Shown here: positions 41,695 to 51,094 of the stretch, in pieces | Numbering within the stretch: the stretch's first letter is position 1 | Layout of the letters: each line of letters starts with the position of its first letter | Source: SbD1 sp049300095 | GTDB taxonomy: Bacteria; Desulfobacterota; Syntrophobacteria; Syntrophobacterales; Syntrophobacteraceae | Direction: 5' to 3' | DNA length: 64,000 nucleotides | Assembly: GCA_049300095.1 (NCBI GenBank) | Contig: JBAQYM010000205.1 | Span: 1 to 64,000, forward strand | The notes under the pieces: model-generated | Database searches by the model: none | Told to the model about the DNA's origin: nothing | What the model saw: the letters and a program-made list of their open reading frames with translations, nothing else | Made by a program: the position numbers and the translations under genes

Positions 41695-42843
41695 TCAGGC
41701 CACTTTCATCGCGGCTTGAGTAAAGGCGTCAAGCACGGGTTCCAGGATGTGGGCGGCAAGGAATCGCACCACGGGCACAGCCACGCCGTCGCCTGCAATG
41801 TGATAGGCTTCGTTATATTTCTCCGGGAGCTTGTATTGTTCCGGTAGGCCCATGAGGCGCGCCGCCTCTCGCGGCGAAAGCAGTCGCGACTGGATGTTGT
41901 TTCCATTGACGACTAAAATTGATTGACGGCTGGAGCCCCCGACCGGCGTTCGCAAACAGCCCGCCACGTCGTCAAAACGCACTTCGGCCCGCTGCGTTTT
42001 GCGCCCCTCCTCATCAAGTCGCATTCTTTTGTAGATTCCACCTACCGTCCGCCGCCCCGCCTTTTTTGCATTCTCAACCTTCCGCAAATTAACCTCGCTC
42101 ATCAATTCAAGCAGGCGCCGCGTCTCTTCTGATGTATGCCATTTAACTCCCTTCGGGATATCCTCAATCAAATCGGCGAAAGTTTTCTGTCGTTTTGGCG
42201 GCCTTGGCAAAGTCCACCAAATCCACTTGGCGGCCGCTTCGTCCGACAATTTGCCGTAGGCTTTGACAAGCCTCTCGGGGTGCCATTTCGGATCAGGACC
42301 GGGCAATGTTAGGTTCTCGGGTAATTGCGCGTCGTTGTGAACGCCGATAATGAACAAACGAGGCCTGGAGTGTGGCAGGAAATCAACTGCGTCGATTACG
42401 ACGGCGCCGAATCTATAACCCGCGTTAGCAAGCGCGGCGCCTATCGCGGCAAAGTCTTGGCCGCCGTGGGAGGTGAGCGCGCCGCAAACGTTTTCAAGCA
42501 CCGTGAGACGTGGCGCCCGCCCCTCCTCTTTTAACTGCACCATCAATTTCCAAAACGGCCAGAACGTGCCGGAGCGGTCGCCTTTAAGGCCCGCCCCGCT
42601 TCCAGCCAAAGACAAGTCTTGGCAGGGGAACGACGCCCAAGCTAGATCAACAGCGCCCGGAAGATCGGCGGTTGTTAGTTTTGCCACATCGCCGACATGC
42701 AGCCCCCTTCCGCCCCAGTTGGAGGAATAGGCCGCCGTTTTTTTTGGGTCGAAGTCATTGGCGAATACGCAATGCCACCCATTGCCTAGACCGGCCCGCG
42801 CCATTCCGCCGCCTGCGAAAAACTCATAGAACAACGCCATCAT
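41695..42843 (-). CDS. DNA (cytosine-5) methyltransferase
   Basis: A 382-residue C5 methyltransferase: motif I FYEFFAGGGMARAGLG, motif IV FPCQDLSLAG with catalytic Cys74, motif VI TVLENVCG and motif VIII-like DAVDFLPHSRPRLFIIGV, then a target-recognition region and C-terminal motifs IX/X (RLMGLPEQY; IAGDGVAVPVVRFLA). Size is usual for type II enzymes. It modifies a cytosine in DNA, protecting it from the adjacent nuclease. The ATG overlaps by one base (TAATG) the stop of a 31-codon frame upstream. Confidence 0.95.
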   Translation of the reverse strand: MMALFYEFFAGGGMARAGLGNGWHCVFANDFDPKKTAAYSSNWGGRGLHVGDVAKLTTADLPGAVDLAWASFPCQDLSLAGSGAGLKGDRSGTFWPFWKLMVQLKEEGRAPRLTVLENVCGALTSHGGQDFAAIGAALANAGYRFGAVVIDAVDFLPHSRPRLFIIGVHNDAQLPENLTLPGPDPKWHPERLVKAYGKLSDEAAAKWIWWTLPRPPKRQKTFADLIEDIPKGVKWHTSEETRRLLELMSEVNLRKVENAKKAGRRTVGGIYKRMRLDEEGRKTQRAEVRFDDVAGCLRTPVGGSSRQSILVVNGNNIQSRLLSPREAARLMGLPEQYKLPEKYNEAYHIAGDGVAVPVVRFLAAHILEPVLDAFTQAAMKVA

Positions 42844-42938
42844 TAGCCCCCGTCCAGAGCGGCTTTCGGCAGCCCGCCGCCGCTTGATGCTTCCCGCGTC
42901 AGCTTCTCGTCAATTGCCTCCGCAACCCTCGCGCGCAT
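42843..42938 (-). CDS. Possible small leader ORF or gene remnant coupled to the methyltransferase
   Basis: A 31-codon frame (MRARVAEAIDEKLTREAS then SGGGLPKAALDGG) ends TAATG, overlapping the methyltransferase start by one base. The frame stays open upstream to about 43060 but without a usable start codon, and a different frame there reads RINLKLPPEVFARS, like the start of an Arc/MetJ-type regulator. So it may be a decayed controller gene. From 42939 to 43239 nothing else coding is seen. Confidence 0.3.
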   Translation of the reverse strand: MRARVAEAIDEKLTREASSGGGLPKAALDGG

Positions 42939-43239
42939 TGCGCGAAATGCTCCATGGCCGCGAGGCGCAGGCTTGATCGCTCCGCGCGAAAACCTCCGGC
43001 GGCAGCTTGAGGTTAATGCGATGAAGCGGTTACGTGCTTTTGGTTTTATTGCTTCTTATAAACCATTATGGCGCCATTATGGCCCAAATGGCAATTTAGT
43101 TTTCGAGGTAAGCCCTTGATTGGGCTTCCGACGGAATGACGTTGGGAGTAGTTGTGCAAAGGTCTCATCCTATGAGCGGTGGGCTGGGTAGACCCCACCC
43201 GCAACGGGACCGGCGCGCCGCATTCATGGCCGCCGATCT

Positions 43240-44256
43240 TCAGTAATAGCCCTCCTGCGAGGCTTTTCCTCGGAACAGGTAGTAACAAAAGCCGGTATAG
43301 ATGAGGACCACCGGCAGGATGACGACCGTTCCGACGAGCAGGAACGACTGTGATGCGCCCGCCGCGGCCGCTTCCCGGAAAGTTACGGCAAAGGGGACCA
43401 GGTACGGCCAGAGGCTTATGCCCAGGCCGAGGTAGCCCGTGAAAAAGACCCCGATGCTCATGAAAAAGGGACGATACTCTCCGCCCTTGCGCAGGTCGGA
43501 CCATATCATGATAAAAAGAACGGCGGTCACCATGGGTATGGGCAGCAGGTAGAAGAAATTGGGAAGGCTGAACCAGAGTTCCTTTACACCCGCGTTCATC
43601 AGCGGGACGCTGATGCTCACGATTGCCAGAAACAACCCCACGTAGCCCAGGACATACGAGGCGCACTTTCGCGCCCATTCCTGGGTGACGCCGTCGGTTT
43701 TCATCACGAGCCAGGTGGCCCCGAGGAGCGCGTAGCCGAAGATCAGGGCGACGCCCGTCATGAAACTGTAGGCGCTGATGTAGTCAAAGGGGTGGCCGGC
43801 AAAGCCGCGCCCCTCGACCCTTATTCCCGTGACTATGGCCCCGAGGATCATGCCCTGCATGAAGGTCGCCGCAAGGGATCCGACGTGGAACGCGAAGTCC
43901 CAGATCGGGCGCGACCTGGTCGCCTTGAACCGGAATTCGAACGCGACGCCCCGGAATATGAGCCCCAGCAGCATGAGGATCACCGGCATGTAGAGGGCGG
44001 GCATCAAGATCGCGTACGCAAGCGGAAAGGCGGCGAAAAGTCCCCCGCCGCTCAGCACCAGCCAGGTCTCGTTGCCGTCCCAGAAGGGCGCGATGGAATT
44101 CATCATGCGGTCCCGGCTCGCATCCGAGGGCGCGAACGGAAAAAGAATCCCCACCCCGAGGTCGAAGCCGTCCAGGAGGACGTAGAGAAAAAGCGCCGTG
44201 CCGATCAGGCCGAACCAGATGAGCGGCAGATCCAGGAAGCTCTCGAAGCTAAACAT
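43240..44256 (-). CDS. cydB: Cytochrome bd ubiquinol oxidase subunit II
   Basis: About 338 residues with eight or nine membrane segments. MFSFESFLDLPLIWFGLIG, GFDLGVGILFPF, PFWDGNETWLV and FRGVAFEFRFK are typical of CydB. I start at ATG 44256 behind a GAGGGGGAAAA site rather than 44280; this overlaps the end of cydA by 8 bases. With CydA it forms a quinol oxidase that reduces oxygen to water at low oxygen tension. Confidence 0.95.
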   Translation of the reverse strand: MFSFESFLDLPLIWFGLIGTALFLYVLLDGFDLGVGILFPFAPSDASRDRMMNSIAPFWDGNETWLVLSGGGLFAAFPLAYAILMPALYMPVILMLLGLIFRGVAFEFRFKATRSRPIWDFAFHVGSLAATFMQGMILGAIVTGIRVEGRGFAGHPFDYISAYSFMTGVALIFGYALLGATWLVMKTDGVTQEWARKCASYVLGYVGLFLAIVSISVPLMNAGVKELWFSLPNFFYLLPIPMVTAVLFIMIWSDLRKGGEYRPFFMSIGVFFTGYLGLGISLWPYLVPFAVTFREAAAAGASQSFLLVGTVVILPVVLIYTGFCYYLFRGKASQEGYY

Positions 44257-45652
44257 GCTTTTCCCCCTCTTCCGAGACAAGCTTCGTAATCAACGGAGGC
44301 TCCTTGATGCCGTGCGCGCCGTAAATGCCCGGTTCGACATCGGGGCCCTTCCGGACCAGCTTGACGATGTAGTAGCTCCCCGCGCCGAAAACGACCGCAT
44401 AGGTGAGGATGAAGGCCGCAAGCGACATGGCGACGGGCGTGGCCAGCACCGGAGACACCGCCTCGCCCGTGCGAATCACGCCGTGGACGATGTAGGGCTG
44501 CCTGCCGATTTCGGTTACGAACCATCCCGCCAGCACCGCGGCAAATCCCGCCGGGGTGAGCGCCATGCACCAGTACTGAAACCATCTCGTATCAAAGAGG
44601 CGCTTCCTGAAATAAAGGACGAGCGCCAATACGCCGGTCAAGCTCATCAGGGCGCCCAATCCCACCATGACGCGAAAGGACCAGAACACCCACAGCACCG
44701 GCGGGCGGTCCTCCCTGGGCCAGGCCTTCAATCCCCGGACCTCGCCGTTGAGGTCGTGGGTGAGAATCAGGCTCGAAAGTCCGGGGACCTCGACCGCATA
44801 TGCGGTAATCTCCTTTTGCTGGTCCGGCCATCCGAAAAGAACGAGCGGAGCGCCGCGCTGGGTCTCCCACAGGCCCTCGATCGCCGCCACCTTCGCGGGC
44901 TGATGCTCGAAGGTGTTGAGGCCGTGGAGATCGCCTACCAGCAGTTGCGCGGGTGCGACGAAGACCGCCATGATCATCGCCATTCCGAGCATCACGCGGG
45001 CCTGCGGCATATGGAGGCCCCGCCGCAGGTAATTCGCGCCGATTCCCGCGACGGCGAAAGCCGTGGTCAGGTAGGCCGCCGTTACCATGTGGACGAAGCG
45101 GTAGGGAAAAGACGGGTTGAAGATGACCTGGAGCCAGTCCGTGGGATAGAGCAGACCGTTTTCGGCCACGCGAAACCCGCGCGGCGTTTGCATCCAACTG
45201 CTCGCCGAAAGGATCCAGAAAGCCGAAACCAGCGTCCCCACGGCCACGATCAGGGTCGCGGCAAAATGCATCCTCGGGCTCACGCGGTTCCAGCCGAAGA
45301 GCATGACGCCAAGAAACGAGGCCTCGAGAAAAAAAGCCGTCAGCACTTCGTAGCCCAGCAGCGGACCGATCACGTTCGCGGTCCTGTCCGCGAATACCGA
45401 CCAGTTGGTGCCGAACTCGAAGGACATCACCACGCCCGATACCACGCCCATGCCGAACGTTACCGCAAAGATCTTGACCCACATGCGGTAGACTTCCGAA
45501 TAAACGGGGTTGCCCGTTTTCAGCCAGCGCCATTCGAGCACCGCGAGCCAGCTCGCCAGGCCAATCGTGAAGGCCGGGAATATGATGTGAAACGAAATGG
45601 TGAATGCGAACTGGATGCGCGCCAGCAGGACCGGATCGAGGTTTTCAAGCAT
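44249..45652 (-). CDS. cydA: Cytochrome bd ubiquinol oxidase subunit I
   Basis: A 467-residue subunit: LARIQFAFTISFHIIFPAF (heme b595/d region with His), GMGVVSGVVMSFEFGTNW, and GWFVTEIGRQPYIVHGVIRT (heme and quinol region). The total length puts it in the short Q-loop group. Start ATG 45652 is preceded by GGAGG eight bases upstream; the open frame extends to 45814 over imperfect repeats and is not used. Binds three hemes, in the cytoplasmic membrane. Confidence 0.95.
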   Translation of the reverse strand: MLENLDPVLLARIQFAFTISFHIIFPAFTIGLASWLAVLEWRWLKTGNPVYSEVYRMWVKIFAVTFGMGVVSGVVMSFEFGTNWSVFADRTANVIGPLLGYEVLTAFFLEASFLGVMLFGWNRVSPRMHFAATLIVAVGTLVSAFWILSASSWMQTPRGFRVAENGLLYPTDWLQVIFNPSFPYRFVHMVTAAYLTTAFAVAGIGANYLRRGLHMPQARVMLGMAMIMAVFVAPAQLLVGDLHGLNTFEHQPAKVAAIEGLWETQRGAPLVLFGWPDQQKEITAYAVEVPGLSSLILTHDLNGEVRGLKAWPREDRPPVLWVFWSFRVMVGLGALMSLTGVLALVLYFRKRLFDTRWFQYWCMALTPAGFAAVLAGWFVTEIGRQPYIVHGVIRTGEAVSPVLATPVAMSLAAFILTYAVVFGAGSYYIVKLVRKGPDVEPGIYGAHGIKEPPLITKLVSEEGEKHV

Positions 45653-45718
45653 GCCTGGGCCTCCGGGTTGAGGAACCGCCATAAATGTAGCCGGGATAAT
45701 AAATTTACTCAGGTTAAT

Positions 45719-45797
45719 AAAGATACGCGGCGTCTGAAAATCAAGGCTGGCGGACATAAAGATGCGCAAGGTGTGAAAATCAGGGCTGACGGCCTTG
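45719..45797. repeat. Two imperfect 39-bp direct repeats upstream of cydA
   Basis: AAAGATACGCGGCGTCTGAA at 45719 and AAAGATGCGCAAGGTGTGAA at 45758 begin two units that each continue with AATCAAGGCTG or AATCAGGGCTG. Unit length is 39 bases. The divergent cydA-glnA gap (45653-45974) also holds TTGTCTTAAATACTC twice at about 45922-45952. Confidence 0.75.
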
Positions 45798-45974
45798 AAA
45801 TCCGCCCGTCCCACTTCCCATGTTCAACATATCTCAGCGGCAGCTTTTCATGGTAAGGTTATTTCCGCCCGCCCGAGGGATGGGGCGGCGACGGTGAGCG
45901 ATGAATCGGAAAGCGGCGGCCATTGTCTTAAATACTCATTGTCTTAAATACTCGATGATCAGGAGGGGGAGCTT

Positions 45975-47303
45975 ATGGGGTGCAAGACGCCGGAAGATGT
46001 GTTGAAATTTGTCACCGACAACGATGTTTCTTTCATCCAGTTCTGGTTTACCGACGTATTGGGGCAGCTCAAGAGTTTTGCCGTCACCCCGGATGAGCTT
46101 GCCCTGGCCTTCAGCGAGGGAATGGGCTTCGACGGCTCTTCGATCGAGGGTTTTGCGCGCATCGAGGAAAGCGACATGGTGGCCATCCCGGACCCGACGA
46201 CTTTCCGGCTGCTCCCGTGGCGGCCCCAGGAAAAGCCCGCCGGCAGGATGTTCTGCGACATCCTCAACCCGGACGGGACGCCCTACGACGGCGACCCCCG
46301 TTACGCGCTCAAGCGGATGCTGCGCAAGGCCGCCGATAAGGGCTACACATTCTATACGGGGCCGGAACTCGAATACTTTTACTTTAAATCCGATGCCGCG
46401 CCCGAAATCATCGACCGGGGGAGCTACTTTGACGTCACGCCTCTGGATCGGGGAATCGATTTGAGGCGTCAGACGATATTTGCATTGCAGCAGATGGGAA
46501 TCGAGGTCGAATACAGCCATCACGAGGTCGCCCCGAGCCAGCATGAAATCGATCTGCGCTACGATGAAGCCATTCGCATGGCCGACAAGACCCAGACCTA
46601 CCGCATAGCGGTCAGGGAAATCGCCCGCCAGCACGGTGTTTACGCCACTTTTATGCCCAAACCGCTGTTCGGTGAAAACGGCAGCGGCATGCACACGCAC
46701 CAGTCCCTCTTCAGGGGCGACAGGAATGTCTTCTTCGATCCGCGGGACCCGATCCACCTCTCCCAGGAAGCCAAATGGTACATTGCCGGCATCCTTCGCC
46801 ACGCCCGCGAAATGACCGCGATAAACAACCAGTGGGTAAATTCATACAAGCGGCTCGTTCCCGGATACGAGGCCCCGGTTTATATCTCGTGGGCGCGGCG
46901 CAACCGCTCGACCATGGTCCGGGTCCCCATGTACAAGCCGGGCAAGGAAAAAGCGACCCGCATCGAGCTCCGGTCCCCCGACCCGGCCTGCAACCCTTAC
47001 CTCGCCTTTGCGGTGATGCTGGCGGCGGGCCTCGAGGGCATTGAAAATCGATACCCCCTGGCCGACCCGATCGAGGAGGATATCTTCCAGATGTCCGAGG
47101 CCGAGCGTCGCGACCGGGGCATCCGGTCCCTGCCGGGCAGCCTCTATGAAGCGGTAGTGGAATGCGAACAGAGTGAACTCGTTCGTGAAACGCTTGGCGA
47201 GCATATCTTCGAGAAGTTTATCGAGAACAAAAGAATCGAGTGGGACAAATACCGCATCCAGGTGCACCAGTATGAAATCGAGCGCTATCTTCCGATGTTC
47301 TGA
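45975..47303 (+). CDS. glnA: Glutamine synthetase type I (GSI-alpha-like)
   Basis: A 442-residue glutamine synthetase: FTDVLGQLKSFAV and GFDGSSIEGFARIEESDM near the N-terminus, GPELEYFYFK with catalytic Glu, EVAPSQHEIDLRY, GSGMHTHQSLF and the C-terminal RSPDPACNPYLAFAVMLAAGLEGI. The length near 440 and the absence of the NLY adenylylation loop point to the GSI-alpha type, which is feedback-inhibited. AGGAGGGGGAG precedes ATG 45975. Converts glutamate and ammonia to glutamine in the cytoplasm. Confidence 0.95.
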   Translation: MGCKTPEDVLKFVTDNDVSFIQFWFTDVLGQLKSFAVTPDELALAFSEGMGFDGSSIEGFARIEESDMVAIPDPTTFRLLPWRPQEKPAGRMFCDILNPDGTPYDGDPRYALKRMLRKAADKGYTFYTGPELEYFYFKSDAAPEIIDRGSYFDVTPLDRGIDLRRQTIFALQQMGIEVEYSHHEVAPSQHEIDLRYDEAIRMADKTQTYRIAVREIARQHGVYATFMPKPLFGENGSGMHTHQSLFRGDRNVFFDPRDPIHLSQEAKWYIAGILRHAREMTAINNQWVNSYKRLVPGYEAPVYISWARRNRSTMVRVPMYKPGKEKATRIELRSPDPACNPYLAFAVMLAAGLEGIENRYPLADPIEEDIFQMSEAERRDRGIRSLPGSLYEAVVECEQSELVRETLGEHIFEKFIENKRIEWDKYRIQVHQYEIERYLPMF

Positions 47304-47331
47304 TTATCGCGTGCCCTGAGCCCTTAAGGGT

Positions 47332-47367
47332 GGGCACAGCCTTACGGGCTGTCGCCCACCTTTAAGG
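47332..47367 (+). terminator. Stem-loop after glnA
   Basis: CCTTAAGGGTGGGCACAGCC (47332-47351) pairs with GGCTGTCGCCCACCTTTAAGG (47347-47367) except at one position, with a tiny loop, starting about 28 bases after the glnA stop. No T-run follows, so termination may be inefficient. Between 47368 and 47577 nothing coding is seen. Confidence 0.6.
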
Positions 47368-47577
47368 TTCAAGACGGTATCAACAGGTCTCCGCGTAGAC
47401 GGAAGTTGCCACGGCTTATGCCGATACAAGCTTTTTCAAATAAGATTTTTTCATTATGATTTGAAAACGTTGAGGATTTTTCCTCCACAGTTCTCAAGGA
47501 GAATTGTGTAAAAATAAGAGATAAACTGAACCTCTTGTGCTCCGCACCCGGATAACAAGTATCCGGGCCACCCGCAC

Positions 47578-47811
47578 GTGTCCGGAGCCGATCCTTTCAA
47601 GACCCTGACATACAAAATCATCAATTTGCCTTTCGCTGATAAGTACCGGCTCCTACGAGGCATTCTCGATGGGCCGATTCTCATCAAGCCTTCCACACTC
47701 AATCCACACGTTGACCTCGATCCTGAAGATGAAATGATGAAGATATTGGAAGGCATCGAGATGACCATTCGACATAACCACCCGTTACTATTGGAACTTC
47801 CACCTGAATAA
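47578..47811 (+). CDS. Small protein of unknown function
   Basis: A 77-residue frame from GTG 47578: FKTLTYKIINLPFADKYRLL, then LDPEDEMMKILEGIEMTIRHN and LLLELPPE at the end. The amphipathic helices make it look protein-like, but there is no strong ribosome binding site and no recognised family. It could be a remnant of a helical adaptor-type domain. It lies at the left shoulder of the AT-rich defence block, in a stretch (47812-48118) otherwise containing only the hairpin at 47962. Confidence 0.35.
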   Translation: MSGADPFKTLTYKIINLPFADKYRLLRGILDGPILIKPSTLNPHVDLDPEDEMMKILEGIEMTIRHNHPLLLELPPE

Positions 47812-47961
47812 ATCATCCCAAAACCGTTGTGAAGATTGAGACCATCTGGGTGTGGATCAGGAAGCACACCAGATTTGTCCACGGCGTATTCCATGACTTG
47901 CGATCATGTGGGAGGGGTCAGGCTGGGTGAAGATCAGGAAGATCAGCGTTTTGAACAGTAC

Positions 47962-48000
47962 GGGTGACACTGGCAACAAAACCCGTTGCCAGTGTCACCC
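47962..48000 (-). terminator. 16-bp perfect stem-loop downstream of the defence operon
   Basis: GGGTGACACTGGCAAC (47962-47977) and GTTGCCAGTGTCACCC (47985-48000) form a perfect stem with a 7-base loop, 119 bases after the last gene of the minus-strand operon. A second GTGTCACCCGTG copy follows. No T-run on either strand; the role as terminator is inferred from position. Confidence 0.5.
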
Positions 48001-48118
48001 GTGTCACCCGTGATTTTGTCCAGTTGGCGTAGCCGACCCCGGTTGACCATTTTGGCGTTGCCCGACTCCATTTGACATTTGCCTGGCTGAGCATTTGCCC
48101 TCCAGGATACCTTTTCTT

Positions 48119-49429
48119 TCATTTTCTCTTTCGGGGTTTTGCATCAAGAATTACAATGCTCTCTCTCAAATGGGGGCGAGCCTTTTTCCTCTCGCTCAAT
48201 CGGTCCCATTGTTGGCCTGAAACCCTGCGCAGGTAATGGATCACATTTACTTCTCTCAGAAACCACCCAACATTGGATGCAATATCAGCTATGATTAAAT
48301 CCACTGGAATTTCAACACCAGAATATGCAGATGTTGAAACAACTATCCAGACAGTCGCGTCGGGTTTAGCTAAATTCCTCAGATTTGTCAGGATAAGTTT
48401 GAGATCCTCAAAGTATGCCCGGATCATGGATGGAATACGTTTGTCCCAAAGTACCGAGGCCCTCTGCTCTATCTCGAAAAAGCTTTCGGTGAAATGATGG
48501 CCGAATTCCTTCTCTTTGGGTTCCGGCCAACTGATCTGCACATGTGATCGAAGCGTTCTCAGCCGCAAGCTTTGTAAATCCTGATGTGTTTTGACAAACT
48601 TTCCTAGAAAGAGTTCGGGCCTATAGACATCAGTATAGTCGAAAGAATTTAGGTAGGGTGGAGACATGATGCATAATTTAAACTTATCGCCAGATAATAT
48701 TGTATCTTGGGCCTGCCTGGAGTCCATATTAAGAATTGATGCTTTTGGATTTCTTAATGGAAACTCTTTCATATCTGAATGCACATTACCTATACGGAAC
48801 TGGAAAGCATCCACGAAGTCTTTTCTTCCAAACGAGCGTCCTTTCCAGTCTTTGCGGTACCTAAGGCATTTTCCGTCCTTTTGGGCATTACAGGCATCCA
48901 TTGCAGCACCGATAAGGCAAAGTCGGATAACATCACGAACACCACACTTATGACCAATCGTAGCCATCCAGCCACCCTCAAACGCTCTCAATACGTCTCG
49001 GTTAAAAAGCCATTTATTGGCAGATGGTGACTCGCAGAATGTGGAGAAGTTCTCCAATGGAGATTCACATCCACTATGTACGCCCTTTATAACATCAGAA
49101 AAGAGAGAATACAGGCTCTTTGCTGTACATTGAATCAGCTTAGTATTGGAAACGAATGCTAGAAATGGATTTACTTCGAGTGCTACAGCTTTGAAGCCAT
49201 TCAATGCGGCGGTTAATGGAACTGTTCCACTACCGCTAAATAAATCAATTATTGTGTCTTCATCAGGAACACAGTTAGTATTATTGATTGCATGATCAAC
49301 AAAGAAAGGAGAAAATGATTCTTTTACAAAATACCATCTATGCCGAGGCGATGATATCGTATCTAGAGCACTTAAACTACTAAGGCCATGAATGGAATCT
49401 GTAGTACCAAATGTCAACTTGGTGCGCAT
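48119..49429 (-). CDS. DNA amino-methyltransferase (N4-cytosine/N6-adenine type) of the SMC/nuclease operon
   Basis: A 436-residue methyltransferase: SAM-binding motif I DLFSGSGTVPLTAALNG (about 62-78) with acidic EVNPF after it, and catalytic motif IV SPPYLNSFDYTDVYRPE (about 252-270). SPPY is typical of N4-cytosine and some N6-adenine enzymes. It overlaps the upstream nuclease gene by 16 bases. In this operon it may mark self DNA, or serve as a sensor. Fourth gene; AT-rich like its neighbours. Confidence 0.88.
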   Translation of the reverse strand: MRTKLTFGTTDSIHGLSSLSALDTISSPRHRWYFVKESFSPFFVDHAINNTNCVPDEDTIIDLFSGSGTVPLTAALNGFKAVALEVNPFLAFVSNTKLIQCTAKSLYSLFSDVIKGVHSGCESPLENFSTFCESPSANKWLFNRDVLRAFEGGWMATIGHKCGVRDVIRLCLIGAAMDACNAQKDGKCLRYRKDWKGRSFGRKDFVDAFQFRIGNVHSDMKEFPLRNPKASILNMDSRQAQDTILSGDKFKLCIMSPPYLNSFDYTDVYRPELFLGKFVKTHQDLQSLRLRTLRSHVQISWPEPKEKEFGHHFTESFFEIEQRASVLWDKRIPSMIRAYFEDLKLILTNLRNLAKPDATVWIVVSTSAYSGVEIPVDLIIADIASNVGWFLREVNVIHYLRRVSGQQWDRLSERKKARPHLRESIVILDAKPRKRK

Positions 49430-50484
49430 ATAGGTTCTGCAAACATTCTAATCGGTTTAACGAAGTCGCCTCGTGTGTTATGATATTCAGGATCAAAAGT
49501 GATTTCTTTGTCCTTGTACCACATCCCATTTTCATTATTCACATCAGTCGAACTGGGTCCAATGCCTCGACGTCTGCCATCAACAATGACAAGGTATCCA
49601 AATGTCTGGTGAGTTGGGGCCTGACTGCGATTCCAATCTAAATATTCGGCCAATTGCGAAGCCCCATCTCTTGCGCGGGACTCAGAATACTCAGTAATAT
49701 TGCCATGTTCATTGAGAGATTTTCCGAGCCACTTTATTTCGATAAGTGCAATTCTATTAGTCAGCATCCATGTTACTTTAATATCGACAGGATGGCTTTC
49801 GTCCACGTTCTGTTCGGGTCGTACCTCCGCTCCCCGAAGGACGTTCTCTAAGAATTGCATCAAAGATTTCCGCATGATTTTTTCGGGTTTGACAGAAAAC
49901 ATAAGACGCTTACCCTTAGGGCCTCCAAGCCATGCCTGACCGAAAATCTCACAACTTGAGGCCCTGACACTGCGACCCTTATAGTGTTCTAGTGCGGCAG
50001 ACAAGTCTTTAAATGTTGGAATAGAAAAAACACTAGTATGAACCCGACTGGGATTGCATATAGGTGTAGATGTGCCCTTAATAACAAAGGATTCTTGTCT
50101 CTCGTGGTATGAATATACAATCGCGTTCTCGGAAATATGTGCAATGTCGGCTGAGGGGTTTTTCCAAAGCAGTAAATTCCCGTCATGAGAAATTTGGACG
50201 AGAATAGTATCGGAGCTGCAAGTTGGTCGGCTTGCTTGTGATAGATATTCTGGATGTGAAAAGATCTCCGGTTCTGGGGACGTACAACATAATCGGTCGG
50301 AAAGTGATTTTACTAGAATAAATTGTCCTCTAATAGCATCCGGATCGTGATATGTATAAATGCCACGAATTGCATGAAGAACGTCCTGAAAAACTTTGAT
50401 GCCGTCATCACCATAAGCACGAGCGATGCTTATCAAGTAGAGGCTACTGACTATTTTCTGCATCTTATCGAGATCAAGAGACAT
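49414..50484 (-). CDS. PD-(D/E)XK-type nuclease of the SMC/nuclease operon
   Basis: About 356 residues. Near the middle-to-end part, HPVDIKVTW and ten residues later ALIEIKWLGK form the D...ExK core of a PD-(D/E)XK nuclease (about residues 231-250), followed by an amphipathic helix and YLVIVDGRR. The N-terminal 200 residues are of unknown type. The position between the small middle protein and the methyltransferase fits an effector nuclease. ATG 50484 is used; a GTG at 50514 would overlap the upstream gene. Confidence 0.8.
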   Translation of the reverse strand: MSLDLDKMQKIVSSLYLISIARAYGDDGIKVFQDVLHAIRGIYTYHDPDAIRGQFILVKSLSDRLCCTSPEPEIFSHPEYLSQASRPTCSSDTILVQISHDGNLLLWKNPSADIAHISENAIVYSYHERQESFVIKGTSTPICNPSRVHTSVFSIPTFKDLSAALEHYKGRSVRASSCEIFGQAWLGGPKGKRLMFSVKPEKIMRKSLMQFLENVLRGAEVRPEQNVDESHPVDIKVTWMLTNRIALIEIKWLGKSLNEHGNITEYSESRARDGASQLAEYLDWNRSQAPTHQTFGYLVIVDGRRRGIGPSSTDVNNENGMWYKDKEITFDPEYHNTRGDFVKPIRMFAEPICAPS

Positions 50485-50488
50485 CAGA

Positions 50489-51088
50489 TTACAGTTCCTT
50501 TTCCTGAGACTCACTGACAGAAGATAAGTATGACAGCCATACTAGGGATGGGATCATCAAATCATGCACCTCTAGTCCAATAATTGTGCTGAGGGCTGAG
50601 AACTGCTCATAAAGAGTCTCAAGTGCGTTAGTCGCCAATAATTTTCTGCTTTGAGATAAAGAGACAGCATTTTTGATTTCGGGCCCTTGTGAAAGCACAT
50701 GCCGTATAGTCCCTATGGGCATAGCCAGAGTACTTGCACATGCACCATTGATGAACGGCTCTCTTTCTGCATTTTGCGTGAGCGTCTTAAAAAACTGATA
50801 TTCGTGAATCCCTGCATCAGTGGTTACGAAAAAATGACCATTCCCTTGTAATCCGCCATTTTGAAGGAGTATTGTTATTGATTCATCTAAAGAAGCACTG
50901 AAAGGATGCCCTTGCTGAGTGACGGCAAATTCATAACCCCACTCTGATACGGGGCGTTTATTGTATAGCGATAGGAGGCATGATAGGTAGCTTAAGAGGT
51001 GTAGTTCACTTCGGTCTACGTCTCCTAGATTCTTTTGAATCCGCAAGCCTATCGCAATGCAATCAAAATAAGCGAATGGATTTAGCAT
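50489..51088 (-). CDS. Small middle-component protein of the SMC/nuclease operon
   Basis: A 199-residue, mostly helical soluble protein with no recognised motif (MLNPFAYFDCIAIGLRI at the start, a helical bundle, VSLSQSRKLLATNALETLYE later). Six bases separate it from the SMC-like gene and four from the nuclease gene. Its position and size recall the middle component of ABC-three-component systems or LmuC of Lamassu; I did not recognise homology. Likely an adaptor between sensor ATPase and nuclease. Confidence 0.65.
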   Translation of the reverse strand: MLNPFAYFDCIAIGLRIQKNLGDVDRSELHLLSYLSCLLSLYNKRPVSEWGYEFAVTQQGHPFSASLDESITILLQNGGLQGNGHFFVTTDAGIHEYQFFKTLTQNAEREPFINGACASTLAMPIGTIRHVLSQGPEIKNAVSLSQSRKLLATNALETLYEQFSALSTIIGLEVHDLMIPSLVWLSYLSSVSESQEKEL

Positions 51089-51094
51089 GACAAA

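Noticed and set aside
44198..45856. Plus-strand open frame of 552 codons opposite cydAB
   Set aside because: It is the antisense of two unmistakable cytochrome bd genes; composition (many Arg, His, Gly) is that of a GC-rich shadow frame and there is no ribosome binding site.
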